A stretch of 64,000 nucleotides of DNA from Flavipsychrobacter sp. (GTDB taxonomy: Bacteria; Bacteroidota; Bacteroidia; Chitinophagales; Chitinophagaceae), in NCBI GenBank assembly GCA_024508935.1, contig JANINW010000018.1, positions 127,115 through 191,114 on the forward strand. The letters are read 5' to 3'. Positions 36,557-45,824 of the stretch are shown piece by piece. A program made the translations under genes and the position numbers. Every line of letters begins with the position of its first letter. Position 1 is the first letter of the stretch. The notes below the pieces were generated by a model, which saw nothing but the letters and a program-made list of their open reading frames with translations, was not told the origin of the DNA and searched no databases.

Positions 36557-37933
36557 ATGAGCGATAATATATCCACATTTATAGCCAAGAGCAAGGTAAA
36601 GGCCGGCGACCTGGAGCATAAACGCAAGCTCAGCTTTAACATCCAGAAATATGCTGACACAGTAGTAAAAGGTAAGCAACAGTTTGCCAACCTGGACCTT
36701 GCACGCAAAAAGGCAAAGAATGTAAAATGGAGGGCCATCGAAAACCTCGATAAGCATCTTGAGAATTTTGAACAGGCCTTTACCCGCAGAGGAGGCAAGG
36801 TAATTTGGGCGGAAACAGCTGAAGATGCATTAGAAGCAGTACTACAGATTTGTAAGGAAAAGAATACTAAACAGGTAGTGAAATCGAAATCGATGGTGAC
36901 GGAAGAAATACACCTGAATGATTTTCTTGCCAAACACAATATTGATTCTGTAGAAACAGACCTGGGTGAATATATACAGCAGCTGGATGGTGAAGCACCT
37001 TATCATATTGTTACTCCCGCAATGCACAAAAGCAAGGAGGACGTAGCAAAACTGTTTCATGAAAAATTAGGCGTTGCCCCAAACCTAACACCTTCGGAAC
37101 TGACACAGATAGCCAGGAAGAACCTGCGTGAAAAATATACGACTTCAGAAGTGGGCATTACCGGGGGGAATTTTCTAATAGCAGATATTGGTGCTGTATG
37201 TGTTAGTGAAAACGAAGGGAATGGAAGGTTGTCTACCGCATTTCCGAAAACGCATATAGCCATAGTAGGTATTGAGAAAGTACTGCCATCAATAAATGAT
37301 CTCTCTTTATTTTGGCCGCTACTGGCAACTTATGGAACAGGTCAAAATGTTACGGTTTACAATACCATATTTACAGGTGGCCGCCAGCCTGGCGAGACTG
37401 ATGGACCTGAAGAAATGTATGTGATTATACTGGACAACGGCCGTACCAACCTATTACGCAAAGAAGTACGTGAAAGCATGTATTGTATCCGCTGCGGTTC
37501 TTGCCTGAACGCCTGCCCTGTATATAAAAATATCGGCGGCCATGCTTACGGCACCACATATAGCGGGCCCATAGGGTCGGTTATTACCCCGCACCTAAAA
37601 GGCATGAGTGAATTCAAACACCTTAGTTATGCTTCCAGCCTTTGCGGGAATTGCACTGAAGTGTGCCCGGTAAAAATAAACATACACGAAATGCTGCTGG
37701 AGAACCGGCACATAGCAGTAGAAGAACAATTAAATGATACCAGTGAAAACATTGGTTGGAAAATGTGGAAACTGGCTATGCTTAACCGTTCGCTGATGAA
37801 TGCCGCCGGCGGCAAACTAAAAGGTAAGGTCGTTAATAAATTATTCAGCAAAAGCTGGGTTGACGGGCGTGGTGATGTGCAGTTTGCACAAAAGTCTTTT
37901 AACCAGCTTTGGAAAGAAAGAAGCAAATCATAA
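36557..37933 (+). CDS. lutB: Lactate utilization iron-sulfur protein LutB
   Basis: 458 residues from ATG 36557 (MSDNISTFIAKSKVKAGDLE); an open frame continues to 36488 but includes the promoter. LUD domain in the N-terminal two thirds (TGGNFLIADIGAVCVSENEGN). Two ferredoxin-type clusters follow: CIRCGSCLNACPVYKNIGG and CGNCTEVCPVKINIHEML. LutB works with LutA and LutC to oxidise L-lactate, or in the related role of the YkgEFG system; neither partner is adjacent. Cytoplasmic. Confidence 0.92.
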   Translation: MSDNISTFIAKSKVKAGDLEHKRKLSFNIQKYADTVVKGKQQFANLDLARKKAKNVKWRAIENLDKHLENFEQAFTRRGGKVIWAETAEDALEAVLQICKEKNTKQVVKSKSMVTEEIHLNDFLAKHNIDSVETDLGEYIQQLDGEAPYHIVTPAMHKSKEDVAKLFHEKLGVAPNLTPSELTQIARKNLREKYTTSEVGITGGNFLIADIGAVCVSENEGNGRLSTAFPKTHIAIVGIEKVLPSINDLSLFWPLLATYGTGQNVTVYNTIFTGGRQPGETDGPEEMYVIILDNGRTNLLRKEVRESMYCIRCGSCLNACPVYKNIGGHAYGTTYSGPIGSVITPHLKGMSEFKHLSYASSLCGNCTEVCPVKINIHEMLLENRHIAVEEQLNDTSENIGWKMWKLAMLNRSLMNAAGGKLKGKVVNKLFSKSWVDGRGDVQFAQKSFNQLWKERSKS

Positions 37934-37935
37934 AA

Positions 37936-37968
37936 AATAAGGGCTGAAATTCAGCCTTTATTTTTTTA
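37936..37968. terminator. Bidirectional intrinsic terminator, lutB / L,D-transpeptidase
   Basis: Stem AATAAGGGCTGA/TCAGCCTTTATT with one G-T pair and loop AAT, followed by seven more T. It lies between the convergent stop codons. Confidence 0.82.
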
Positions 37969-38668
37969 TGTAAACTCTTGTCCCTACTCCTACAAAAGAA
38001 TAGAGCTCTTCAATATCTTTATTCCTCAAGGCTACGCAACCATCTGTCCAGCCTACGCCCATCTCTATCATATCGTCGCCGCCTTTCCATATACCATGTA
38101 TACCTATGTCTCCGCCAATACGTGCTGTTTTAGGAATCAATCCATCATTCTTCATTTTCTGAAAACGTGCATAAGCAGAGTCATTCGGATAACTAAGCAA
38201 CATGAATTTGTTATAGCGTGAGTTGGGATTCTTGTTTGATATTTTGAACCATCCTTCCGGCGTACAGCGATCGCCCTCCATACATTTATTCAACTTTGGA
38301 TTGGGCCCGAATACCGCTTTATAGCCCCGTATTATTTTTCGTTTGTAGTAAACCTGCACGCAATATTTAGTCTTATCAACAACCAGCGTTACAGAATCTT
38401 TATTAAGTGTGTCGAAATCAATGGGAGTTCTCACCCCTATGCCGGTATATACTTTAGGCATAAATATCGTTTCTGTAACACGCATAGACCCTTGGTCGTA
38501 TTGCACCTCGCGGACCATATAACCTTTGCCATCATCATACTCCTTAATAACTTTCAGGTTTCGCGGTTTATCCATTTCCTTTTGCTGGGCAATGGATATA
38601 GATGTACTGCAAATTAACACGGTAATCAAAACCGCTAATATTCCCTTACGGCTCACTGTCCTGTTCAT
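37958..38668 (-). CDS. L,D-transpeptidase (YkuD) family protein
   Basis: 236 residues from ATG 38668 (MNRTVSRKGILAVLITVLIC); the frame extends to 38737 without adding anything useful. Signal peptide ends near SISIAQQ. The YkuD domain (about 105-236) has LVVDKTKYCVQVYYK near its start and the catalytic block IGIHGIWKGG ... WTDGCVALRNKDI with His and Cys. It acts in the periplasm on peptidoglycan, forming 3-3 cross-links or attaching proteins. Confidence 0.9.
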   Translation of the reverse strand: MNRTVSRKGILAVLITVLICSTSISIAQQKEMDKPRNLKVIKEYDDGKGYMVREVQYDQGSMRVTETIFMPKVYTGIGVRTPIDFDTLNKDSVTLVVDKTKYCVQVYYKRKIIRGYKAVFGPNPKLNKCMEGDRCTPEGWFKISNKNPNSRYNKFMLLSYPNDSAYARFQKMKNDGLIPKTARIGGDIGIHGIWKGGDDMIEMGVGWTDGCVALRNKDIEELYSFVGVGTRVYIKK

Positions 38669-38807
38669 ATTTATTCCTTGAATATTAGTGTGAAGCAAAC
38701 GAATATAGGCAATTGTCATCAATTTTGTAATGCTCAATTCGTTAAAATTCGTTTCTGCTGCAAAACATATTGCGTTTGTAATTCAGTTATGTTTATTAAT
38801 TTTCCGC

Positions 38808-39470
38808 ATGCCTGAGTTTACATATACGGAAGAGAATTACCTGAAGGCTATATACAGTATACAGCACAATAATGAAAGTGGCGAAGTATCGGTAAATGAA
38901 ATAGCCGAGCGTATGAATACCCGGCCGGCTACAGTAACAGATATGCTGCGTAAACTCTCTGAAAAAAAACTGATTCACTACGAGAAATACAAAAAAGTAC
39001 AGCTATCAAAAGCAGGTGTACAAATAGCTTTGAATGTGTTGCGTAAGCATCGTTTATGGGAAACCTTTCTTCATAAAAAATTATTATTCTCATGGGATGA
39101 AGTACACGAGGTTGCCGAACAATTGGAGCATATACAATCTGCAAAACTGGTAGACAAGCTGGATGAATTTTTAGGTTATCCTGAATTTGATCCACACGGA
39201 GACCCCATACCCAAATCAAATGGCGATATTCCCGTTTCTACTGCGCAGGTGTTAAATGAATGTGCGCTGAATACGAAATATAAAATTGTGGCAGTGAAAG
39301 ATACGTCGTCGCTTTTCCTGCAACAACTGGAGCGTTACGGATTACAGATAGGTGTCACGCTTACAATATCGGAACGCATGCCTTATGATGGTAGCATCAT
39401 GGTACAAAATGCGAAGGGCAACAGTTTCCAATTATCTGAAAAAATTGCTGCCAATCTACTGGTTGTGTAA
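38808..39470 (+). CDS. DtxR/MntR-type metal-dependent transcriptional regulator
   Basis: 220 residues from MPEFTYTEENYLKAIYSIQH at ATG 38808. N-terminal winged helix (EIAERMNTRPATVTDMLRKL is the recognition region), a metal-binding dimerisation domain (HRLWETFLHKKLLFSWDEVHEVAEQLEH) and a C-terminal FeoA/SH3-like domain. It represses metal uptake genes when Mn or Fe binds. No metal transporter is adjacent; it diverges from the L,D-transpeptidase gene, 139 bp away. Its stop codon abuts that of the convergent DUF2480 gene. Confidence 0.92.
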   Translation: MPEFTYTEENYLKAIYSIQHNNESGEVSVNEIAERMNTRPATVTDMLRKLSEKKLIHYEKYKKVQLSKAGVQIALNVLRKHRLWETFLHKKLLFSWDEVHEVAEQLEHIQSAKLVDKLDEFLGYPEFDPHGDPIPKSNGDIPVSTAQVLNECALNTKYKIVAVKDTSSLFLQQLERYGLQIGVTLTISERMPYDGSIMVQNAKGNSFQLSEKIAANLLVV

Positions 39471-39989
39471 TTAAGATTTGACCGTTGCTTTTTTATAAAT
39501 AGGAACGGTAGAGCAGGGCTCTCCGTACATTAATGATTTTACCACTGGCAATAATTTCTCACTAACTGCTACATAGCCGGCATCCGGTATCGGCGTTTCG
39601 CCACAACCTTTTATTACTACACGTTTGTCTGTGTATTCAGTATTTTCAATAGCGGCAATTTTTTTTAGAAATAGTGTTTTATATACTTCTTCCGGGGTAG
39701 CAAAACTAATAGCTGCTGCTAATGGCTGCAAATAAGTAGCCGCCAGCATATATGCCCATACCGGTACAATAGCATCTGCCGAACAGAAAACGGCTATATT
39801 CTTTCCTCTGTATTGTTCCCAGTCATGGAGTGGCAATGCAGCGCGGTAATCTTTTTCGCGCAGTATCATTTCACGGAATAAAAATGGTTTTAAATCAAAC
39901 GCTGCAATGCTTTCTTTTGATGGCAGGTAATCTGCAAGGTCCAGCGTTATTATGCCACTGTCTGCAACTTTATTTACTATGGTTTCCAT
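39471..39989 (-). CDS. DUF2480 family protein
   Basis: 172 residues. Family pattern: VDSGIITLDL-like start (VADSGIITLDLADYLPSKES), FDLKPFLFREMILREKDYR, VFCSADAIVPVWAYMLAATY, and the end VVIKGCGETPIPDAGYVAVSE. Restricted in my knowledge to Bacteroidota; function unknown. A TACCTTTG element ends 7 nt before the start codon. Confidence 0.88.
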   Translation of the reverse strand: METIVNKVADSGIITLDLADYLPSKESIAAFDLKPFLFREMILREKDYRAALPLHDWEQYRGKNIAVFCSADAIVPVWAYMLAATYLQPLAAAISFATPEEVYKTLFLKKIAAIENTEYTDKRVVIKGCGETPIPDAGYVAVSEKLLPVVKSLMYGEPCSTVPIYKKATVKS

Positions 39990-39996
39990 TACGGCA

Positions 39997-40004
39997 CAAA
40001 GGTA
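39997..40004 (-). promoter_or_regulatory. -7 element (TACCTTTG) 7 nt from the DUF2480 start
   Basis: Minus-strand TACCTTTG followed by TG, 7 nt before ATG 39989; predicts a leader of only 2-3 nt. Confidence 0.55.
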
Positions 40005-40026
40005 CGAACTGTCAACTCCTTAAAAC

Positions 40027-40056
40027 AAAACTGCCACTCAGCAGAGTGGCAGTTTT
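40027..40056 (-). terminator. Intrinsic terminator of the PpiD-like gene
   Basis: Stem AAAACTGCCACTC/GAGTGGCAGTTTT (40027-40039 with 40044-40056), loop AGCA; T-rich on both sides. Confidence 0.85.
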
Positions 40057-40085
40057 TATCAATATGCGGTTAAGCGTATCTTATA

Positions 40086-42236
40086 TTACAGGTTTTTCGG
40101 GTTGTATTTGATCTTCGCCGATTTCTTCAGCATTTCAGATACCATACTGCTCATGCTGTTCCTTAATTGGTTTTCAGCCATAGCCCTTTGTTGGATTGCA
40201 ACACTAGGATCCTGGTTTGGTGCTACAGGTATTTTAGAAAGCAGTGTAAAGTAGATTACCCCTTCCTGCGATTGGATAGCCGGTGAAAGTGTGTTAGGCT
40301 TAAACCCGTTATAGAATGTATAACCCACCACTTTAGGTTCGTAACCCAACTTCTGTGCATATGGTTGAGATGCATTGAACGAATCTGCCTGTTGTATAGG
40401 TTGTGCTGATGCCTGTGCAATAGCGTCGAGTGATGTAGCAGATTTATATTTAGCCTTGATCATTTCAGCTTTCTTTTCAGACCTTACAACCGGTGTAAGT
40501 TGCTGGCGCAGGTTGTCATTAATTTTCAGTAAGCCGGCTTCTTGTTCGTCGGCCAGTTTTGCTACTACATAACGGCCTTCCATATTGAATACAGGCGATA
40601 CATCACCTACTTTCGCTTCGTACATCCAGCGCACTACTTCACGTGCCGAACCCAGACCGGGAACAGAGAAATCACTTTCCCTTACATTGTCACCAATCCT
40701 TTTATCCAGCTTCTCAGTTTTTATTGCATCATCAAATGCTTTGGCTGTGCTGTTCTTACCTGCAAATTCTGTTGCTTTAGCATACACGGCATTTTCAGTA
40801 TTGTCGCCGGCATATAACGATTTGCTGATAGTTGCCAGTTTAGCTGAAGTTTCAAAACCTTTTTGTTCCAGTATTTCTATATAATGGTATCCGGCATAAG
40901 CCTGGTTATCCACCTTTACTACTTTTTTCTCGCCTACTTTACCATCAAATATAAAATCACCGAACTCGGTTGATATCTGTGGCCTTTGCTGTAGGGTGAA
41001 AGTATATTCACCATTTGTTGCTTTGCTGCCTTCATCTTCAGATACTTTTTGCACCATTGTATCAAAGCTTACTCCTGAATTGATAGCAGCTACTACGCTG
41101 TCCATTCTTTTCTTGGCAATGCTATCTGCTACAATTGGTTGACCGCGCTCAGCTGTTTTAATAAGTATATGGCGGCATTTTGAAGAATCCGGTAAAGAAC
41201 GTTTGTCAATTACTTTAGTAAGCTTATAGGCACCTTGCTCAAAATAAGGACCGTACACAGTACCTACCGGTTCTTTCATGATTGAATCTGCATAGAAAGA
41301 CATGAAAGATTTTTTGTTTACAAACGCATTATTATATGGCTCGTCAGAATTACGGTTTACAAAACTTTCTGTTTCGGTATTGGTAATGAAGTCATTTTTC
41401 ATTTGCTGCAGTGCACCCAGGGCCCTGGCTGTATCTTCAGCAGTTGGGTTTACTTCAAATGATACATATTCTATTGAACGGGTAGTAGCATCACTTGTAA
41501 ACTGGGCTTTATGTTTTTTCATAAAAGCTTCGATGTCCTCATCTTTCACGGTTACTTGTTTATCATCAATGCTGGCATACGGTATTTTTACAAAACGGAT
41601 GCTGGCCATTTCAGTTTGTTCTTTCTGCTGGTAATCTGTAATAAATTTCGGCTGATAAATATTACGTGTCAGGAGCGCATTATATTTTTTAATACGGTTA
41701 GCACGCAATACATAAGCTTTAATGGTTTCCCATTGTTCACGCGCCTTACCTGTAGGGTCTTGCTGGTCTACCTGTTGTTCAAAAGCTTTCACATAACGCG
41801 GGTCGAACATTTTAGTTTCCGGATTTGTGAAAGGTGGATACTGTTGTACAATAGGATCAGGATTAGCACCGTAGATCAATTCTTTTTCTTCTTCTTTTGT
41901 GCTCTGTATACCCAGCTTGTCGCATTCGGCATTTATAATGGCACCATTTACCAGATCATTTAATGCTTCGGTATTTACCTGTGCCCTCTGGGCATCATCC
42001 AGGCTCTTCCCGCGTGAGCTGTATTCGTACAGTGTTTCATAATCTTTCACACGCTGTGAATAATCTTTAACGTCAATCTTTTCTCCGTTAACTTTTGCAA
42101 CACTGTTATCACGTCCGAAAAGTTCTCCAAAACGTCCGCTTGCAGCATCCATTAAAATGAATCCGACTAATGACAGGGCAATAACGAAACCCGCAACTTT
42201 TGCGTATTTGTTCCTGATTTTCTGAATTACAGCCAT
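40086..42236 (-). CDS. PpiD/SurA-like peptidyl-prolyl isomerase, membrane anchored
   Basis: 716 residues. One N-terminal span (about 14-32, KVAGFVIALSLVGFILMDAA) anchors a periplasmic chaperone. SurA-N-like helical region (NGEKIDVKDYSQRV, NDLVNGAIINAECDKLGI), parvulin domain starting SSKCRHILIKTAERGQPIV, and a C-terminal second parvulin-like segment (ISTEFGDFIFDGKVGEKKVV). Helps outer-membrane proteins fold. Its 5' end borders the probable origin; promoter TAAATTTG lies 38 nt upstream. Confidence 0.9.
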   Translation of the reverse strand: MAVIQKIRNKYAKVAGFVIALSLVGFILMDAASGRFGELFGRDNSVAKVNGEKIDVKDYSQRVKDYETLYEYSSRGKSLDDAQRAQVNTEALNDLVNGAIINAECDKLGIQSTKEEEKELIYGANPDPIVQQYPPFTNPETKMFDPRYVKAFEQQVDQQDPTGKAREQWETIKAYVLRANRIKKYNALLTRNIYQPKFITDYQQKEQTEMASIRFVKIPYASIDDKQVTVKDEDIEAFMKKHKAQFTSDATTRSIEYVSFEVNPTAEDTARALGALQQMKNDFITNTETESFVNRNSDEPYNNAFVNKKSFMSFYADSIMKEPVGTVYGPYFEQGAYKLTKVIDKRSLPDSSKCRHILIKTAERGQPIVADSIAKKRMDSVVAAINSGVSFDTMVQKVSEDEGSKATNGEYTFTLQQRPQISTEFGDFIFDGKVGEKKVVKVDNQAYAGYHYIEILEQKGFETSAKLATISKSLYAGDNTENAVYAKATEFAGKNSTAKAFDDAIKTEKLDKRIGDNVRESDFSVPGLGSAREVVRWMYEAKVGDVSPVFNMEGRYVVAKLADEQEAGLLKINDNLRQQLTPVVRSEKKAEMIKAKYKSATSLDAIAQASAQPIQQADSFNASQPYAQKLGYEPKVVGYTFYNGFKPNTLSPAIQSQEGVIYFTLLSKIPVAPNQDPSVAIQQRAMAENQLRNSMSSMVSEMLKKSAKIKYNPKNL

Positions 42237-42737
42237 AAAGGTTGTTTAATGTATATTATATAATATAAGGACGGCAAATTTATACGAAAAATCGAGATTA
42301 TGTATTTATATCGTTATTAAAAACAGGATTATATGATTTTTTATTAATTATATAGTTGTTAACCCATTATGATTTTAAAGTTATTCTTTGGCTTTGTTAG
42401 TAACTGTGGATTGCAAAGGCATAACCCTCAGTTGTAAAAGAATAACTAGCTGTTAACATAATAAGTTACCATTATATCACTTTTTTATTAGTCTCTCTTC
42501 ACATGCCTATACAAAATTCACGTTCTTATATTTATACACAGTAAACTTAATTCACAATCCCCATCTTCTATGTGGAAATGCTTTATTCTCGGCATTTCGG
42601 CTGTGCATAACTATATAATATAGTGGGTATGAATGCTTTTGATTTATTTTGCAATAGGAATAACATTTTTGTTTCCCCATATCCACACCCCTAATGATAG
42701 TAATCCTTTTTTTTAAAAATTTTTTATTCTTATTAAT
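42237..42737. other. oriC: Probable chromosomal replication origin (oriC)
   Basis: 501-bp gap between divergent genes, about 28% GC by hand count, with the lowest stretch (about 15-23%) at 42241-42360. DnaA-box matches to TTATNCACA: TTATACACA at 42532-42540 (perfect, plus), TTATGCACA at 42602-42610 (perfect, minus), ATATCCACA at 42679-42687 (8/9), TAATTCACA at 42548-42556 (8/9), and weaker 7/9 sites at 42405-42413 and 42571-42579 (minus). The AT-rich left part would be the unwinding element. parS sites and mnmG lie nearby, and gene strand bias switches here. Inferred from motifs only. Confidence 0.75.
42275..42282 (-). promoter_or_regulatory. -7 element (TAAATTTG) of the PpiD-like gene
   Basis: Minus-strand TAAATTTG followed by CC, 38 nt before ATG 42236, inside the AT-rich part of the putative origin. 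Confidence 0.5.
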
Positions 42738-43751
42738 ATGACTGTGAATTTCGATGACGCATTGATGAAAATAGATGAAAAAGGTTTTCTTGATATTGAA
42801 ATAGATCCATCGCTGGACCTTTTTGAGGAGATAGAGAAACTGAAGAGGGAAAAGAATGCAGTAATATTGGCACACTATTACCAGGAGCCCGATATACAAG
42901 ATATTGCAGATTATATTGGGGATAGCTTGGGCCTTGCACAGAAAGCTGCAAAGACTGAAGCAGACATTATTGTATTTGCAGGTGTGCACTTTATGGCAGA
43001 GACTGCTAAAATATTAAACCCCGCAAAGAAGGTTCTGTTACCAGACCTAAAAGCAGGCTGTTCTTTAAGTGACAGTTGTCCGCCTCCTTTATTTAAGGCT
43101 TTCAAGGACAAGCATCCTGACCACATTGTTATCTCTTATATTAATTGTTCTGCCGGTATTAAAGCATTAAGTGATATTATTTGTACCTCTTCTAATGCAC
43201 GAGCTATTGTAGAAAGTTTGCCCGCAGACCAAAAAATAATATTTGCACCCGATAAGAATCTTGGTGGTTACATTAATAAAGTATCTGGAAGAGATATGTT
43301 ATTATGGAACGGTGCCTGCATGGTACATGAAATATTCTCATTAGAGAAAATTACACGCCTTAAAGAAAGACACCCGGAGGCTAAACTTGTTGCGCATCCT
43401 GAATGTGAAGAGGCAGTTCTGAAGATTGCAGATTTTATAGGGTCTACTACCCAGTTATTAAAATATACCGAGAAAGATAAATCGCAAAGTTTCATAGTTG
43501 CAACTGAGGCAGGCATATTGCACCAGATGCAAAAAAATGCGCCTCATAAGACCTTTATCGCTGCACCACCAGATAATGCATGTGCTTGCAATGACTGCCC
43601 GCATATGAAATTAAATACATTAGAAAAACTATATCTATGTATGAAATATGAGCAACCAGAGATACTCATGGATGAAGAGCTTAGAATTGCAGCTCGTAAA
43701 CCAATAGATAAAATGCTTGAACTGAGTGAGATATTAGGCTTAGGTGGGTAG
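42738..43751 (+). CDS. nadA: Quinolinate synthase NadA
   Basis: 337 residues. Condenses iminoaspartate with dihydroxyacetone phosphate to quinolinate for NAD synthesis, using a 4Fe-4S cluster. Signatures: [51 protein letters not shown] with the first cluster Cys, a middle region with [11 protein letters not shown], and the last ligand in [16 protein letters not shown]. nadB and nadC are not adjacent. Lower GC than most neighbours. First gene right of the putative origin, transcribed away from it. Confidence 0.95.
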   Translation: MTVNFDDALMKIDEKGFLDIEIDPSLDLFEEIEKLKREKNAVILAHYYQEPDIQDIADYIGDSLGLAQKAAKTEADIIVFAGVHFMAETAKILNPAKKVLLPDLKAGCSLSDSCPPPLFKAFKDKHPDHIVISYINCSAGIKALSDIICTSSNARAIVESLPADQKIIFAPDKNLGGYINKVSGRDMLLWNGACMVHEIFSLEKITRLKERHPEAKLVAHPECEEAVLKIADFIGSTTQLLKYTEKDKSQSFIVATEAGILHQMQKNAPHKTFIAAPPDNACACNDCPHMKLNTLEKLYLCMKYEQPEILMDEELRIAARKPIDKMLELSEILGLGG

Positions 43752-43859
43752 AAACAATGTAATATAAAGGTAAAAAAGCTTAATACTATAATTTGGTATT
43801 TTTTTTGTAGCCCATTTTGTATAACTTGTAACACTTTTGGATAATTAAAACAGTATTCT

Positions 43860-45761
43860 ATGAAAAAAAACTTTCTACTTAGTTTCTCCATTTTGGCGAT
43901 TTGCATGCTCGGTTTCATACAATCGAACGCGCAATTCAGTGCAATAATGAAGCCGCGCCTTGTAGTAAACAGCCCTTCATCAGTGGCCGGCGTTAAAAAT
44001 TTCTCTTTTTCTTCTTCTTCTACAACAGGATCATGGGGCCGGGCTATCGACTCTTCATGGTGGAATGTGGAACTGGTAAAACCAAGCAGTTTTGAAGCTT
44101 GCGGTACTTTAGGTGCAGGTAGCCTTGCCGGCAAATGGGCTTTGGTATTACGTGGTAACTGTGAATTCGGTGTAAAAGCTAAGAACTGCCAGGATGCAGG
44201 CGCTAAAGGTGTTATTATAATCAACCAACATCCGGGTGAAGGCCCTGTAGGTATGGGTGCTGGTGCTGTTGGTAACCTGGTTACTATACCTGTTTTAATG
44301 ATCTCTTATGAAGATGGTATGGCATTGAATGCAGCTATGGGCTCAGGCTCAGGCTTTGTTTCTTTAACTGCATGGGGCTTTGGTTTTGCACACGACCTGA
44401 CCTTGGTTCCTAATTCAGTAGCTAATGCTCCATATGGCGCTATTCCTGTTACTCAGTTAGATGGTACTGACATAGCTAACTACCGTGGTTATACAGGTGC
44501 TTTCATTGCGAACGTTGGTACTTCTGACGAAACTGGTTTGAAAATCAGGAATGAGGTTAGTTTTACACCAACTGGCGGCAGCACTTCAGTAGTTTATACA
44601 GATTCAGTTGTTATTACTGATACATTGCAGCCTATTGATTCTATGGAGTTGAACGCTTTCAGCCCTCGTAGTTTTAAATTTAATGGTGCTCTTGGTCGTT
44701 ATGATATCAAAACTACTGTCGTAGGTGATAGCGCTGATAATAACGCAGCTGATAATTCTCTCAGCCATTCAATGGAAGTTACTGCACAGATATTCTGTAA
44801 ATCTCGCCTTAACCCAACTAACGGTGAGCCTATTTCTAATGGTGGCCTGAGGTCTGGTAATACTGCATTAGCAGGTATTATGTGGGGTCCGCTGATGTAC
44901 ATCAATAAAGGTGGTTATGGTGCGCAGGAAGTTAAGTTTACTGTAAGTGACGGTGATACAAGCAAACATGATCTGACTTCACTTCAGTTTGTAGGCGTTT
45001 TCCTTTTCAAATGGGTTGACGGAAACAGCGACAATATCATGGAGCAATCTGAAATGACTCTGAAATCTATAGCTGTAAAAGAATTTACTACACTGGATTC
45101 TAACAATGATATATTCACTGCGCCTTTCGGTAATGCAAGCACTGGTGAAGTAGGTGCTCCGATAGTATTAGATGGCAGTTCATGGTATTGGGCAGGTGTA
45201 AGTGTTCCAAACACTATGTTCCTGGGTGTTGACAACAACCTGAGCTATTTTAACAGGAGCAATGCAGCTGCAAACTTTGCTACTAATAAAGTAAAAGATT
45301 ACTGGTCTCCATTATTTGAAGGTACTTCTAACGAATATAACCTGATCACAACAGATTCTCTGAAAATGATACCTTTTGGTACCTTGAAAAGAGATGCTGC
45401 CCTGATCGATTCTACACCTTTCCTGCAAACAATTGGCGTTCCTGCAGTAGCGTTCTATACAACAGTTCACCCTGTTTCTGTAAAAAATGTAACTGCAACT
45501 GCTGAAAACAGGATCAATGTATATCCTAACCCAGCCGCAAGTGATGTAAACATTGACCTTGCTTTACCACAAGCTGCAAAAAATGCACAGGTTCAAATTG
45601 TTGATGCAATGGGCCGCGTGATCTACATTGAGAAACTATACAATGTGCAGAATACTAAAGTAATATTCTCTGCTGCTAAACTAGCGCCAGGTAATTACTA
45701 CGCTGTAGTGATGTATGACGGTGCTAATTCAGCATTCAAACAATTCTCAATAGTTAAGTAA
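43860..45761 (+). CDS. T9SS cargo protein with protease-associated (PA) domain
   Basis: 633 residues. Signal peptide MKKNFLLSFSILAICMLGFI, cleaved near NAQ. A PA domain at about 70-170 is seen in GKWALVLRGNCEFGVKAKNC and GAKGVIIINQHPGEGPVGMG. A long beta-rich region follows, and a C-terminal sorting domain (about 545-633) with NVYPNPAASDVNI, VQIVDAMGRVIYIEKL and LAPGNYYAVV. It should be secreted by the T9SS and held at the surface. No protease catalytic domain is visible, so the PA domain probably mediates binding. Confidence 0.88.
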   Translation: MKKNFLLSFSILAICMLGFIQSNAQFSAIMKPRLVVNSPSSVAGVKNFSFSSSSTTGSWGRAIDSSWWNVELVKPSSFEACGTLGAGSLAGKWALVLRGNCEFGVKAKNCQDAGAKGVIIINQHPGEGPVGMGAGAVGNLVTIPVLMISYEDGMALNAAMGSGSGFVSLTAWGFGFAHDLTLVPNSVANAPYGAIPVTQLDGTDIANYRGYTGAFIANVGTSDETGLKIRNEVSFTPTGGSTSVVYTDSVVITDTLQPIDSMELNAFSPRSFKFNGALGRYDIKTTVVGDSADNNAADNSLSHSMEVTAQIFCKSRLNPTNGEPISNGGLRSGNTALAGIMWGPLMYINKGGYGAQEVKFTVSDGDTSKHDLTSLQFVGVFLFKWVDGNSDNIMEQSEMTLKSIAVKEFTTLDSNNDIFTAPFGNASTGEVGAPIVLDGSSWYWAGVSVPNTMFLGVDNNLSYFNRSNAAANFATNKVKDYWSPLFEGTSNEYNLITTDSLKMIPFGTLKRDAALIDSTPFLQTIGVPAVAFYTTVHPVSVKNVTATAENRINVYPNPAASDVNIDLALPQAAKNAQVQIVDAMGRVIYIEKLYNVQNTKVIFSAAKLAPGNYYAVVMYDGANSAFKQFSIVK

Positions 45762-45784
45762 TAAAGTTTTAACAATACAAAAAT

Positions 45785-45812
45785 GGCCCGGCATTAATGC
45801 CGGGCCTTTTTT
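45785..45812 (+). terminator. Intrinsic terminator of the T9SS/PA gene
   Basis: Perfect palindrome GGCCCGGCATTAATGCCGGGCC (22 bp, 45785-45806) followed by six T. Its flanking A run also allows use by the convergent amidohydrolase gene. Confidence 0.88.
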
Positions 45813-45824
45813 GTGCAGTAAAAA

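Noticed and set aside
43544..44224. 226-codon minus-strand frame across nadA end and the T9SS gene start
   Set aside because: Crosses two genuine plus-strand genes; the low-complexity sequence shows no family.
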